From NCBI RefSeq assembly GCF_047729555.1, contig NZ_CP159825.1, forward strand, positions 744,001 to 808,000: DNA of 64,000 nucleotides, read 5' to 3'. The position numbers and the translations under genes are program-made. Positions 17,813 through 27,631 of this stretch are shown here, piece after piece. Source of the DNA: Porticoccus sp905181945 (GTDB taxonomy: Bacteria > Pseudomonadota > Gammaproteobacteria > Pseudomonadales > Porticoccaceae). The notes beneath the pieces were generated by a model. It saw nothing but the letters and a program-made list of their open reading frames with translations, was not told the origin of the DNA and searched no databases. Each line of letters starts with the position of its first letter. Within the stretch, counting starts at the first letter, position 1.

Positions 17813-17817
17813 CTAGA

Positions 17818-18540
17818 TTGTTATCTGCCCTTGCCTGTCTGGATTCCTGTAATCTAAACTTTCCTGATCCAGAAACTGCGCTAGAAGAACCCAATGGTCT
17901 TCTAGCCTTCAGTGGCGACCTTAAACCAGAAACCCTGCTTAAGGCATACCAGCAAGGAATATTTCCTTGGTATGAAGAAAGTCGACCAATTCTATGGTGG
18001 TCACCAAATCCAAGATCAGTTATCTATCCGAAAGACATAAAAATCTCTCGTTCTCTAAAAAAAATTATCAGAAATTATTCCTGGGAAGTACGAATCAACA
18101 GTGCATTTCAATCTGTTGTGAGCCATTGCGCTACGTCGCGAAGAAATAGTAGTGATGGCACATGGATAAATGCCAATATGCAAAAATCCTATTTAGATTT
18201 ACATTTGTTAGGTTTTGCTCACTCACTTGAAATTTGGCTAGAAAACGATCTAGTTGGTGGTCTGTATGGGGTGCTTGTAGGTGATGTATTTTGTGGTGAA
18301 TCAATGTTCAGTTTAAAGCCAAATGCATCAAAAATTGCTCTGGTTCAGCTTGCTCTTTTAATGCAAAAATATACAAAAAATGGACTAATTGACTGCCAGA
18401 TACCTAACGATCATTTGACGTCTATGGGTAGTGTAGAGCTACCACGAAAAGAATTTCTCTCAAAATTAGAAATTTTACAAAACAATCCAAGCTTTTGGCC
18501 CAGCCAATGGCAGTGTATAATTGATCTAGACCGTACTTGA
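17818..18540 (+). CDS. aat: Leucyl/phenylalanyl-tRNA--protein transferase
   Basis: N-end rule enzyme (240 aa) that adds Leu or Phe to proteins with N-terminal Lys or Arg, feeding them to ClpS-ClpAP. Signatures are GLLAFSGDLKPETLLKAYQQGIFPW, PILWWSPNPRSVI and GGLYGVLVGDVFCGESMFS. The start is TTG at 17818, five bases after trxB; no better ATG is available before the conserved FPDPE region, which is close to the usual N-terminus. Located with bpt, clpA and clpS, the complete N-degron system. Confidence 0.95.
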   Translation: MLSALACLDSCNLNFPDPETALEEPNGLLAFSGDLKPETLLKAYQQGIFPWYEESRPILWWSPNPRSVIYPKDIKISRSLKKIIRNYSWEVRINSAFQSVVSHCATSRRNSSDGTWINANMQKSYLDLHLLGFAHSLEIWLENDLVGGLYGVLVGDVFCGESMFSLKPNASKIALVQLALLMQKYTKNGLIDCQIPNDHLTSMGSVELPRKEFLSKLEILQNNPSFWPSQWQCIIDLDRT

Positions 18541-18568
18541 AAACCTTAACTATGATTAAAATATTATT

Positions 18569-19324
18569 ATGTCGCGCGATATAACACCAGATATACGAAG
18601 AATAAGGTTATTCTTGACTGATCCTCATCCATGCAGCTATCTGCCGGGCAATGAAGCAACAACTGCATTTGTTGCTTCCGCTGACTTGAACCTAGAAGTA
18701 AACTCACACATCGAAGTAGATCCACAGTTTTATTCTCAACTTTCAGACATGGGATTTCGTCGAAGCGGTCAATATTTTTATGCGCCAAGATGCCAAGCAT
18801 GTAATGCCTGCATATCTGCAAGACTGGTAGTCAAAAAATTCAAACCCAGCCGCCAACAACAACGCTGTAGTTCTCGCAATCAAGATTTAACCGTTTGGAT
18901 ATCAACGCAAATTGATGAGCAAGAACACTACCCTTTGTACAAACGATATATAAATACAAGGCATGCAGATGGAGATATGTTTCCACCTAATCTGAATCAG
19001 TTTAGGGATTTTATAGGTAATCTACGCGAATATAGCAGGATAGTAGAGATTAGGTGTGGCGATGAGTTAATCGCTGCAGGAGTTGTCGATATCCTGGAAG
19101 ATGGCTTATCTGCAATTTATACCTATTATTCCACAGAACCCCAACACAAAAAGAGAAGTCTGGGCACTTTTACTATTTTATCCGAAATTATGCTAGCAAG
19201 AGAGATGGAGCTATCTTATCTCTATTTGGGTTATTGGATTAAAGATAGTCCTAAAATGGCATATAAGTCTAATTATCGACCCCTAGAAATACTTAAGGAC
19301 CGCCAATGGACTCCGCTTGTTTGA
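18569..19324 (+). CDS. bpt: Aspartate/glutamate leucyltransferase
   Basis: Bacterial protein transferase (251 aa), which adds Leu to N-terminal Asp or Glu. It has the N-terminal cysteine motif RCQACNACISARL after GQYFYAPR, GDMFPP and, toward the end, YLGYWIKDSPKMAYKSNYRPLE, all typical of the Bpt/Ate family. It follows aat by 28 bp in the same direction. Together with aat, clpS and clpA it completes the N-end rule pathway in one locus. Confidence 0.94.
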   Translation: MSRDITPDIRRIRLFLTDPHPCSYLPGNEATTAFVASADLNLEVNSHIEVDPQFYSQLSDMGFRRSGQYFYAPRCQACNACISARLVVKKFKPSRQQQRCSSRNQDLTVWISTQIDEQEHYPLYKRYINTRHADGDMFPPNLNQFRDFIGNLREYSRIVEIRCGDELIAAGVVDILEDGLSAIYTYYSTEPQHKKRSLGTFTILSEIMLAREMELSYLYLGYWIKDSPKMAYKSNYRPLEILKDRQWTPLV

Positions 19325-19383
19325 CTTTGTGATTTTTTCAGGCAGAATGCGGCTCGCTTGTAAGATTGGAGATAGCATAAATT

Positions 19384-19602
19384 ATGTCAAAAGAAGAACA
19401 AATAGAGATGGAGGGGGAAGTGATAGATACGCTTCCTAATACAACCTTCCGAGTAAAACTTGAAAATGGCCATGTGGTCCTTGCGCATATATCTGGAAAA
19501 ATGCGCAAAAATTACATTCGCATACTCACTGGAGACAAAGTGAAAGTCGAGCTAACGCCCTATGATTTATCAAAGGGTCGTATAACTTACAGGGCAAGAT
19601 AA
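19384..19602 (+). CDS. infA: Translation initiation factor IF-1
   Basis: 72-aa OB-fold protein that binds the ribosomal A site during initiation. The sequence MSKEEQIEMEGEVIDTLPNT and the end DLSKGRITYRAR match IF-1 essentially end to end. A GGAGAT ribosome binding site precedes the ATG. It is the last gene of the trxB-aat-bpt-infA group and converges on clpA, with a hairpin between them. Confidence 0.98.
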   Translation: MSKEEQIEMEGEVIDTLPNTTFRVKLENGHVVLAHISGKMRKNYIRILTGDKVKVELTPYDLSKGRITYRAR

Positions 19603-19624
19603 CAATAAAACGGCTCTTATTGTT
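19601..19624. terminator. Hairpin between convergent infA and clpA
   Basis: AACAATAA (19601-19608) pairs with TTATTGTT (19617-19624) around an 8-nt loop. It begins inside the infA stop codon and ends two bases before the clpA stop. It is AT-rich with no long T-run, so it is probably a modest bidirectional terminator or 3'-end stabiliser. Confidence 0.45.
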
Positions 19625-19626
19625 AT

Positions 19627-21897
19627 TTATGTGGCTAATACCTCAGCTTCTGATTCAATATTAACGCTGATTTCTTCATCCTCAACAGTAATTTTTACCA
19701 CACCCCCACCAACAAGACTTCCAAATAAAACCTGCTCGGCAAGTGGTTTTTTTATTTTTTCAAGGATCAATCTTTGCATAGGACGCGCGCCCATTTTTTC
19801 ATCATAACCATTGACTGCAAGCCACTTCCTAGCACTTTCATCTACATCTAGTACAACACGTTTGTCATCCAGCTGCTGCTGCAGCTGGCATAAAAACTTA
19901 TCTACTACTGTATTTATGACATCAACACCCAATGGACGGAATTGAATAATACCATCTAAGCGATTACGAAACTCAGGGGTAAACACATTCTTTAATGCTT
20001 CCATGCCATCAGTTTTGTGGTCTTGGCTTGTGAAGCCCATAGAGGCCCGGCTCATCTCTTGCGAGCCAGCATTGGTGGTCATAATCAGTATGACATTCCT
20101 GAAATCAGCTTTACGTCCATTATTGTCTGTTAGGGTCCCGTGATCCATAACCTGAAGAAGTAAGTTAAATACTTCAGGATGAGCTTTTTCTATCTCATCA
20201 AGCAATATCACTGCATAGGGATTCTGAGTGACCGCATCTGTCAACAGGCCCCCTTGATCGAACCCTACGTAGCCTGGGGGAGCACCAATCAGCCTCGACA
20301 CAGTATGGCGTTCCATATACTCAGACATATCAAATCTGAGTAACTCAATGCCCATAACTTCAGATAACTGTTTAGACAGTTCTGTCTTACCGACCCCCGT
20401 AGGGCCAGCAAACAAGAATGACCCAATGGGTTTTCCTCCATCCCTCAGGCCGGCACGAGATAGCTTGATGGCGGTGGTTAAAGCCGAAATTGCCTCATTT
20501 TGCCCAAAGACAACCATTTTTAAATTTTCCTCAAGATTTTTCAATTGCAGCTTATCCGAGGAAGATATACTTTTAGCTGGTATTCTTGCAATTTTCGAAA
20601 CGATCATTTCAATGTCTACAACACTGATCAATTTTTTTCGTTTTGACGAGGATAATAACTGCTGATAAGCGCCAGCCTCATCTATTACATCAATAGCTTT
20701 ATCTGGCAAATATCTATCCGTTATATGGCGCGAAGAAAGTATTGCAGCGGTTTTAAGTGCAGCTTGGGAAAATCGCAATTGATGATGATCTTCAAATTTT
20801 GACTTCAATCCTTTGAGGATCTCTATAGTTTCTTCAACAGTAGGCTCCGGAACATCTATTTTTTGAAAACGCCTAGACAGAGCTCTGTCCTTCTCAAAAA
20901 TTCCCCTATACTCCTGATAGGTTGTAGATCCTATACAGCGTATTTGGCCTGACGTGAGTATAGGTTTTAACAAATTGGAGGCATCCATGACACCGCCAGA
21001 AGCTGCGCCAGCTCCAATAATAGTGTGGATTTCATCAATAAAGAGAATCGCGCCTTCTTTTTTCTTTAGCTCAGCAAGAACACCTTTGAAGCGTTTCTCA
21101 AAATCTCCACGATATTTAGTGCCTGCAAGCAAATCTCCTAGGTCCAAAGAATACACAACCGAATTAGCAAGAATATCAGCGACATCACCATCTACGATCA
21201 TTTTTGCCAAGCCTTCAGCAATCGCTGTTTTTCCAACCCCTGCCTCACCCACTAATAATGGATTATTTTTACGACGACGGGCTAGGATTTGTGAGACTCG
21301 CTCAACCTCGTGATCTCGACCTATGAGAGGATCTATGTTTCCTTGCTGAGCCTGAATGTTTAGATTAGTGGTAAATTGATCCAAGAGACTGGCTTTTTTT
21401 GTACTTTCAGGCTGAAGATTATCGTCCATGTTAGCATCATCAAGAACACCTTCAGGTTGGTCCGCATGGCCAGGCACTCCATGAGATATGATATTAACTA
21501 CATCAATTCTAGTTATGTTTTGCGCATGCAAAAAATAGACTGACTGACTCTCTTGTTCGCTAAAAATAGCTACAAGAACATTACACCCATCTACCTCTTT
21601 ATTGCCTGATGACTGGACATGAAAAACAGCACGCTGCAATACACGCTGGAACCCCAATGTTGGTCGGACAGACTGATCTTCATTATCTAAAGATATCAAT
21701 GGCGTGGAGTCAATAAACTCATCAAGATCTCTTTTTAACACTGCTATATCAGCACCGCAGGATTTTAAGACGCCAGCTGCTGATTCATTTTCAAGCAAAG
21801 CCAAAAATAAATGCTCGACAGTCATAAATTCATGACGTTTTTCTGTTGCGCATCTAAAAGCATCATTTAGCGTTAGCTCTAACTCTTTGCTTAGCAT
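19627..21897 (-). CDS. clpA: ATP-dependent Clp protease ATP-binding subunit ClpA
   Basis: Hsp100 unfoldase (756 aa) that feeds ClpP. The N-domain (1-145) binds ClpS. The first AAA+ module has Walker A GEAGVGKTA (217-225) and FIDEIHTIIGAG. The second has GPTGVGKTELSKQL and LLDEIEKAHPEVFN, followed by the C-terminal GARPMQRLI. An MD-type coiled insertion is lacking between the modules, which makes it ClpA rather than ClpB. It follows clpS with an 18-bp gap. clpP is not in the window. Confidence 0.97.
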   Translation of the reverse strand: MLSKELELTLNDAFRCATEKRHEFMTVEHLFLALLENESAAGVLKSCGADIAVLKRDLDEFIDSTPLISLDNEDQSVRPTLGFQRVLQRAVFHVQSSGNKEVDGCNVLVAIFSEQESQSVYFLHAQNITRIDVVNIISHGVPGHADQPEGVLDDANMDDNLQPESTKKASLLDQFTTNLNIQAQQGNIDPLIGRDHEVERVSQILARRRKNNPLLVGEAGVGKTAIAEGLAKMIVDGDVADILANSVVYSLDLGDLLAGTKYRGDFEKRFKGVLAELKKKEGAILFIDEIHTIIGAGAASGGVMDASNLLKPILTSGQIRCIGSTTYQEYRGIFEKDRALSRRFQKIDVPEPTVEETIEILKGLKSKFEDHHQLRFSQAALKTAAILSSRHITDRYLPDKAIDVIDEAGAYQQLLSSSKRKKLISVVDIEMIVSKIARIPAKSISSSDKLQLKNLEENLKMVVFGQNEAISALTTAIKLSRAGLRDGGKPIGSFLFAGPTGVGKTELSKQLSEVMGIELLRFDMSEYMERHTVSRLIGAPPGYVGFDQGGLLTDAVTQNPYAVILLDEIEKAHPEVFNLLLQVMDHGTLTDNNGRKADFRNVILIMTTNAGSQEMSRASMGFTSQDHKTDGMEALKNVFTPEFRNRLDGIIQFRPLGVDVINTVVDKFLCQLQQQLDDKRVVLDVDESARKWLAVNGYDEKMGARPMQRLILEKIKKPLAEQVLFGSLVGGGVVKITVEDEEISVNIESEAEVLAT

Positions 21898-21915
21898 AAA
21901 AATCCCTTATCTTTT

Positions 21916-22269
21916 TTAGTTAGACTCATCATCTATTGGTTCTATTTCGCAGCGTAGTGGGTGTTCGTGAGTCCTAGCATACTCTCTAGTCTGCTGGGCT
22001 TTTGTTTCAGCTATATCGCGAATATATATAGCACAAACTGCCTTACCTTCAGTATGCACCTTTAGCATCACCCTTGTCGCATCCTCGTAGCCCATACCAA
22101 AGATCGACCCCAAAAGGGATACAACAAACTCCATCGGGGTATAGTCGTCATTAAATATGACTACCCTATAGAGAGGTGGTTTTTTTAACTTTGGTTTTGA
22201 CTCCTCAAGAGCAACAGCGCTATCGCCACCCCACTCCGAGTCCTGATTATCAGCACCAAGTTTTATCAT
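21916..22269 (-). CDS. clpS: ClpS adaptor of ClpAP
   Basis: Adaptor (about 117 aa) that binds N-terminal Leu/Phe/Tyr/Trp of substrates and hands them to ClpA. The core reads PLYRVVIFNDDYTPMEFVVSLL, followed by VMLKVHTEGKAV and the end of the fold in HPLRCEIEP. The NDDYTPMEFV stretch carries the N-degron pocket residues. An ATG at 22290 would add seven hydrophobic residues; MIKLGADN at 22269 looks more natural. In Pseudomonas-like genomes a divergent cspD normally faces clpS; none is present here. Confidence 0.94.
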   Translation of the reverse strand: MIKLGADNQDSEWGGDSAVALEESKPKLKKPPLYRVVIFNDDYTPMEFVVSLLGSIFGMGYEDATRVMLKVHTEGKAVCAIYIRDIAETKAQQTREYARTHEHPLRCEIEPIDDESN

Positions 22270-22641
22270 AAAGAAATTATTCATATACATAAAAATTTTA
22301 ATGTTACTTTTTATTCACCTTATGATGGCGTCCACACAGACTTTATTTCAACTCCATATGCCTTATATTTAGTCACAACAGGTCAAAATAATCAATCTAA
22401 GTTCTGCTCTGTACAAAAATACTGTTTCGTTTATATTGGGTGGTAATTAGTGAATTTCAAGTCAGATACCACTGAATCTTAAATATATTATCTTTTGATA
22501 AATAATCAAGTTATAGCCAACATTACACACGCTTATCAAGATGATTTTGTCTGATTCTTATGCAAAAAACTGCAAACTACCTCAAGAAAATACTGGTAGA
22601 TGAAAAATATAATTTTTTCAGTGCTTTATGGATATATATAT
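22270..22641. other. 372-bp gap between clpS and rluE without a gene
   Basis: AT-rich, stop-rich in all frames and with no recognisable remnant of cspD or icd, the genes usually found here. The only structure is a small hairpin TTATC-tttt-GATAA near 22490-22503. It must contain the divergent clpS and rluE promoters, but I cannot name boxes. Confidence 0.45.
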
Positions 22642-23196
22642 ATGATCGATCTTATACTTTTTAACAAGCCATATGGAGTTTTAAGTCAATTTTCTGAGAA
22701 TGACGGACATCCGGGGCTTAAAAACTACATAGATATTCCTAGCGTATACCCAATGGGTAGGCTCGATCTTGACTCTGAGGGTCTCTTGCTACTTTCAAGT
22801 AGCGGGCCTTTAACAGCGCGTGTTTCAAATCCAAAATACAAAATGGAAAAAACCTATCTGGTGCAAATTGAGGGCACAATCACCCTGGCCGCAATTAAAA
22901 TACTAGAAGCAGGGGTTATGCTTAATGATGGAATGACACGTCCAGCAAAAATAAAAATAATAAATGAGCCTATAGTCTGGCCAAGAAAACCAGCTATTCG
23001 AAATAGACCAAGCCTAACAACTAGCTGGATAGAGCTTCGCATCAAGGAAGGCAAAAATCGACAAATCAGAAGAATGACTGCATCTGTAGGCTTTCCGACC
23101 CTCCGGCTAATTCGCAATGCAATTGGGGCATGGAAGCTGGGGGGTATGCTTCCTGGCGAATATCGTTGCCAAAAAATATACCTACCTCACACATAA
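22642..23196 (+). CDS. rluE: 23S rRNA pseudouridine synthase RluE
   Basis: RsuA/RluE-type pseudouridine synthase (184 aa) lacking an N-terminal S4 domain, as RluE does. It has NKPYGVLSQFS, the catalytic aspartate motif GRLDLDSEGLLLLS, KTYLVQIEG, and the basic KEGKNRQIRRMTASVG. RluE in E. coli modifies U2457 of 23S rRNA. An upstream ATG at 22600 would add 14 residues that do not belong to the family, so I use 22642. Position just before mnmA-hflD-purB matches the E. coli order, minus the Nudix gene usually between. Confidence 0.9.
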   Translation: MIDLILFNKPYGVLSQFSENDGHPGLKNYIDIPSVYPMGRLDLDSEGLLLLSSSGPLTARVSNPKYKMEKTYLVQIEGTITLAAIKILEAGVMLNDGMTRPAKIKIINEPIVWPRKPAIRNRPSLTTSWIELRIKEGKNRQIRRMTASVGFPTLRLIRNAIGAWKLGGMLPGEYRCQKIYLPHT

Positions 23197-23296
23197 TAAA
23201 AACCTATAGAGCCCCCATGCAACCAGAAGAAATATGAAGCCATCAGAACGTATTAATTGGATTTACTGCTAACCCACCGGTAGAATCATTAAGCTT

Positions 23297-24427
23297 ATGC
23301 CTACCTTTAAGAAAAAAACTACTCTCAGCACTCAGGCTGCAAAAACGAAAGTGATCGTCGGAATGTCTGGTGGCGTGGATTCTTCTGTCACAGCACTGCT
23401 GCTCAAGCAACAAGGTTATGTTGTGGAAGGCCTGTTCATGAAGAATTGGGATGAAGATGATGGAACTGAATATTGCACTGCTCAACAAGATATGTCTGAT
23501 GCGCAATCTGTAGCGGATATGCTAAAAATTCCTCTTCACAGTGTAAATTTTGCATCTGAATATTGGGATGATGTATTTCAAATTTTTTTACAAGAATACA
23601 AAAGCGGCAGGACGCCAAATCCTGATATTTTATGCAACAAAGAAATTAAATTTAAAGTATTTCTTGATTATGCTGAGCTATTGGGTGGTGACTATATAGC
23701 CACAGGGCATTATGCGCGAACGTCAACAAAGAATGGGCGCACCTATCTTTTGAAAGGAATCGATGACAGCAAAGATCAGAGTTATTTTTTGCATGCTGTG
23801 AACGAGGCCGCATTTTCTCGAACTTTATTTCCTATTGGGGAAATGAAAAAAACTGAGGTTAGAAAAATTGCCGAAGAGTACGGCCTCATAACAGCAAAGA
23901 AAAAAGATTCAACTGGGATTTGTTTTATTGGTGAAAGAAGATTTAAGGATTTCCTTGAACAATACCTACCCGGGCAGCCAGGTAATATTGAATCGTCCGA
24001 TGGAGATATTATTGGCCAACATTCTGGTTTGATGTACTACACATTAGGGCAAAGGCAAGGCTTAGGTGTTGGTGGACTGAAAACTTCAGACGACAACCCT
24101 TGGTATGTGTCTGGAAAAGACTTGTCGCGCAACACTCTCATTGCAGTTCAAGGGGGAAGCCATCCGTTGCTTTTCTCTGATAGCCTAAAAGTGTCCGAAT
24201 TGCACTGGATTAACGGATTACCTGAGGAAATAATCAAAAATGAAAACACAGACTTTTCGTGTCAAGCAAAGACTCGATATCGCCAAGATGACCAACAATG
24301 CCAGGTAATAAAAACTGAAGGTGGCTATTTAATGAAGTTCAATACTCCTCAGAGATCCTTGACGCCAGGCCAATCGGTAGTACTTTACCGAGACAGTATA
24401 TGCCTTGGCGGAGGTGTCATTAAATAA
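23297..24427 (+). CDS. mnmA: tRNA-specific 2-thiouridylase MnmA
   Basis: Adds sulfur to U34 of tRNA-Lys, -Glu and -Gln with ATP and a persulfide relay. The ATP PP-loop is SGGVDSS (24-30). The two catalytic cysteines are in ILCNKEIKFK (C113) and GICFIGERRF (C209). Length, 376 aa, is normal; the first 15 or so residues are poorly conserved and the true start could be slightly downstream. Followed by hflD after 51 bp and purB, the order seen in E. coli. Confidence 0.96.
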   Translation: MPTFKKKTTLSTQAAKTKVIVGMSGGVDSSVTALLLKQQGYVVEGLFMKNWDEDDGTEYCTAQQDMSDAQSVADMLKIPLHSVNFASEYWDDVFQIFLQEYKSGRTPNPDILCNKEIKFKVFLDYAELLGGDYIATGHYARTSTKNGRTYLLKGIDDSKDQSYFLHAVNEAAFSRTLFPIGEMKKTEVRKIAEEYGLITAKKKDSTGICFIGERRFKDFLEQYLPGQPGNIESSDGDIIGQHSGLMYYTLGQRQGLGVGGLKTSDDNPWYVSGKDLSRNTLIAVQGGSHPLLFSDSLKVSELHWINGLPEEIIKNENTDFSCQAKTRYRQDDQQCQVIKTEGGYLMKFNTPQRSLTPGQSVVLYRDSICLGGGVIK

Positions 24428-24478
24428 GCCTAAAAAAATGATAATTAATTAATAATCTATAAAAGCTGATAATACATA

Positions 24479-25105
24479 GTGATATTCAATAAACCCACCA
24501 AAGACCAACTGCTAGCCTTATCTGGCATTTTTCAATCATGCCATCTCGTTGAGCAGCTATCAAAACATGGGCTAGTTTCCGAAAAAGAGCTAAAAATAAG
24601 TATGGAGAGTCTGCTTCACAAGGACCCTAGAGATACACTCGCTATGTTTCGATCCCCTGATAACTTAGATACTGGAATTGAATCTATACAGGACTTCTTA
24701 AATTCGAGGCTTGATATAAAGGCTTCTGAAACACTTCGCTACGTCATTGGCACAATATATTTAGCAGAAAAACTTCGGAGCAATAAAGCGATGTCTCTTA
24801 TGGTCAGACAAAGATTGGACAAATGCATAGCCCAAGCAGAATATTTTTCTACTACACATTCTAATGTTATATCCAACATTGCTCAAATTTATCAAGATAG
24901 TTTTGGTACCCTAAAGTACCGAATAACTGTACACGGATGTGTTGACCACTTAGGGCAAAAAAGTATCGTTGAACGTGTCAGATGCTTATTGTTTTCGGCT
25001 ATTCGATCAGCAATGCTTTTTCATCAGCTTGGAGGGCGAAGACGTCATCTAATCTTTAACAAAAGATATATTTTAAGCCAAACAAAGGCTTTAAACACAA
25101 GCTAA
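24479..25105 (+). CDS. hflD: HflD family protein
   Basis: Helical, peripheral inner-membrane protein (208 aa) known in E. coli for helping lysogenisation by phage lambda through CII; its housekeeping role is unclear. The N-terminus QLLALSGIFQSCHLVEQLSKHG and the C-terminal GVAL-equivalent region RVRCLLFSAIRSAMLFHQLGGRRRHLIF match the family. The start is GTG. Placement between mnmA and purB is diagnostic. Downstream lies a short inverted repeat CATGCA-gataa-TGCATG (25106-25122). Confidence 0.9.
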   Translation: MIFNKPTKDQLLALSGIFQSCHLVEQLSKHGLVSEKELKISMESLLHKDPRDTLAMFRSPDNLDTGIESIQDFLNSRLDIKASETLRYVIGTIYLAEKLRSNKAMSLMVRQRLDKCIAQAEYFSTTHSNVISNIAQIYQDSFGTLKYRITVHGCVDHLGQKSIVERVRCLLFSAIRSAMLFHQLGGRRRHLIFNKRYILSQTKALNTS

Positions 25106-25271
25106 CATGCAGATAATGCATGAGCGATGTTAAATAACAATAATTTCTAGAATCAAATTTAAGGCTACAATGCACTTTCTTCTGCAATGATATGAGAATT
25201 ATTGTAAGATTTAAATTCTTTAAATTGATCTAGTATAAGAAGACCCTTAAAAAGCCTTACCGGACCTAACA

Positions 25272-26639
25272 ATGAATCTTTCCAGCTTAACAGCGATTTC
25301 GCCAATTGATGGCCGCTATGCTAGCAAAACCCAAGGCCTTCGCTCTGCTTTTAGTGAATTTGCCTTAATAAAATATCGTGTTTATGTAGAGGTGTGTTGG
25401 CTCAAAAAACTGGCTAACCATCCAAAAATAAAAGAAATATCAACATTAAGTGATAGCGCTAAAAAGACGCTTGATGCCCTAGCCTCTAATTTTAACGAAC
25501 AAGATGCCTTGCGTATCAAGGAAATAGAGGCCACCACAAACCATGATGTCAAAGCAGTAGAGTACTTCATAAAAGAACGTATTTCAGAAAACTTAGAGCT
25601 GGCAAGAATATCTGAGTTCGTTCACTTTGCTTGCACTTCTGAGGATATAAATAATCTTTCTTATGCGTTGATGCTAAAAGAAGGAAAAGATAATTTTTTA
25701 TTACCAAATGCTGAGGCAGTAGTTTCCAGAATGTCCGAAATAGCAAGAACATATGCAGATGTTCCAATGCTTTCTCGCACACATGGGCAGACAGCCTCAC
25801 CGACAACAGTGGGCAAAGAATTTGCTAACGTTGCTTATCGTCTAAAACGCCAGATAGAGCAGATTAAGAAAGTAGTGCTACTAGGAAAAATTAACGGGGC
25901 TGTCGGAAACTATAATGCTCATGTTTTGGTATATCCCAATATCAACTGGGCTGCCATTGCTGAAGAGTTTGTTGTGAGTCTAAATTTAAACTGGAATCCC
26001 TACACTACTCAAATTGAACCTCATGATTATATAGCTGAATTATTCGATGCGATTGCCAGATTTAACAACATTTTAATAGACTTCAATCGTGACATGTGGG
26101 GTTATATCTCAATAGGCTACTTTAAACAAAAAACAGTGGCCGGGGAAATAGGGTCATCCACAATGCCGCATAAGGTGAATCCAATAGATTTCGAAAACTC
26201 TGAAGGAAATCTCGGTTTAGCCAACGCGCTATTTGCACATTTATCTCAAAAACTACCTATTTCACGCTGGCAGAGAGATCTAACTGATTCTACAGTCCTT
26301 CGCAATATGGGGGTGGGATTTGGATACAGTCTGATAGCCTACCAGTCTGTCCTCAAGGGTATAAGCAAGCTAGATATTAATGACGAACGCTTAGCTGAAG
26401 ATTTAAATAATACATGGGAGGTTTTAGCTGAACCAGTTCAAACGGTAATGCGTCGTTACAATATTCCAGAGCCATACGAAAAACTTAAAGCTCTTACCAG
26501 AGGAAAAGGTATCACCAAAACTACATTATTAAATTTTATTGAAACTCTGGAAATACCTGACGAAGCCAAAATAGAGCTCAGAAAACTCACTCCAGCTACG
26601 TATATCGGTAATGCTGTCGAACAAGCTAAAGCTGTCTAG
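25272..26639 (+). CDS. purB: Adenylosuccinate lyase
   Basis: Splits fumarate from SAICAR and adenylosuccinate in purine synthesis (455 aa). It begins LTAISPIDGRYASKT, has TSEDINNLSYALML, SRTHGQTASPTTVGKEFANV and the fumarase/lyase superfamily loop GSSTMPHKVNPIDFENSEGN with the catalytic serine. The E. coli-like version, as the mnmA-hflD-purB context suggests. A 166-bp spacer after hflD may hold its own promoter. Confidence 0.97.
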   Translation: MNLSSLTAISPIDGRYASKTQGLRSAFSEFALIKYRVYVEVCWLKKLANHPKIKEISTLSDSAKKTLDALASNFNEQDALRIKEIEATTNHDVKAVEYFIKERISENLELARISEFVHFACTSEDINNLSYALMLKEGKDNFLLPNAEAVVSRMSEIARTYADVPMLSRTHGQTASPTTVGKEFANVAYRLKRQIEQIKKVVLLGKINGAVGNYNAHVLVYPNINWAAIAEEFVVSLNLNWNPYTTQIEPHDYIAELFDAIARFNNILIDFNRDMWGYISIGYFKQKTVAGEIGSSTMPHKVNPIDFENSEGNLGLANALFAHLSQKLPISRWQRDLTDSTVLRNMGVGFGYSLIAYQSVLKGISKLDINDERLAEDLNNTWEVLAEPVQTVMRRYNIPEPYEKLKALTRGKGITKTTLLNFIETLEIPDEAKIELRKLTPATYIGNAVEQAKAV

Positions 26640-26692
26640 ATTGCTCCTTTAAGTTCATAAATATTATGCTTTTTACTACAGGATCTTTTTTA

Positions 26693-27631
26693 ATGGAAGA
26701 CTTCCCATCTGTATTAGGCGGAATCTCTGCTGATCAATTCCTATCGGAGTATTGGCAAAAGAAACCTCTATTGATACGAAATGCTTTGCCAAATTTTGAA
26801 TCTCCGCTATCTAAAGATGAGCTAGCAGGCTTATCGCTCGATGAAGATATTGAATCAAGGCTTGTTTTTGAGCAAGGGCAGTCGAAACCCTGGAGTCTGG
26901 AATTCGGACCCTTCGATCAGTCCATTTTTCGGAATCTACCAGAAAAACACTGGACATTACTAGTTCAGGCTGTAAATCTATGGGTCCCAGAAGTCAAAAA
27001 ACTAGCGGACCAATTTTACTTTCTCCCTCCTTGGCGCCTAGACGACATTATGGTGAGTTATGCTCCAAAAGGAGGAAGTGTTGGGCCTCATTTTGACTAT
27101 TATGATGTCTTCTTACTACAAGGCCTAGGTCAACGAAAGTGGCAGCTAGGCCAAACCTGCGATTCCACAACTCCAGTATTACCAGACACAGCTTTGCGTA
27201 TACTCAGTGACTTTGAAGTAACACAAGAGTGGCTTTTGGGCCCTGGAGATATACTTTATGTGCCACCAAAATTGGCACATTGGGGGACGGCATGCAATGA
27301 TTGCCTTACATACTCAATCGGATTTAGATCGCCATCTCTGACGGATATGCTGGGCGATCTAACCAACATGCTCATGACACAAAATCACTCAAGCCACTAT
27401 AAAGACCCGCCGCTCACCATGGCCATGGCGAAAACTACGATAGATCCGATGTTTATTCAGCAAGCCAAATTAATGCTAAATAACCTTATTGAGAATGATG
27501 AATTACTCAATGAATGGTTTGCAAGATACATGACGCTACCAAAATATCCTGACTTATCAGAAGCTCTAGGTGAGCTACGTATCGCACAAATAGGCAAAAC
27601 ACACTATATTAACGGCGAACGAAAGATATAA
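26693..27631 (+). CDS. roxA: Ribosomal protein uL16 arginine hydroxylase (RoxA/YcfD)
   Basis: JmjC-type 2-oxoglutarate/Fe(II) oxygenase (about 312 aa) that hydroxylates an arginine of ribosomal protein L16. The iron triad is in GPHFDYYDVF (H133, D135) and LAHWGT (H196). The early YWQKKPLLIRNALP is typical, and a C-terminal winged-helix-like part follows. The frame opens at 26666, but an AGGA precedes the ATG at 26693 and the family start fits. roxA lies near purB in E. coli too, supporting the call. Confidence 0.9.
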   Translation: MEDFPSVLGGISADQFLSEYWQKKPLLIRNALPNFESPLSKDELAGLSLDEDIESRLVFEQGQSKPWSLEFGPFDQSIFRNLPEKHWTLLVQAVNLWVPEVKKLADQFYFLPPWRLDDIMVSYAPKGGSVGPHFDYYDVFLLQGLGQRKWQLGQTCDSTTPVLPDTALRILSDFEVTQEWLLGPGDILYVPPKLAHWGTACNDCLTYSIGFRSPSLTDMLGDLTNMLMTQNHSSHYKDPPLTMAMAKTTIDPMFIQQAKLMLNNLIENDELLNEWFARYMTLPKYPDLSEALGELRIAQIGKTHYINGERKI

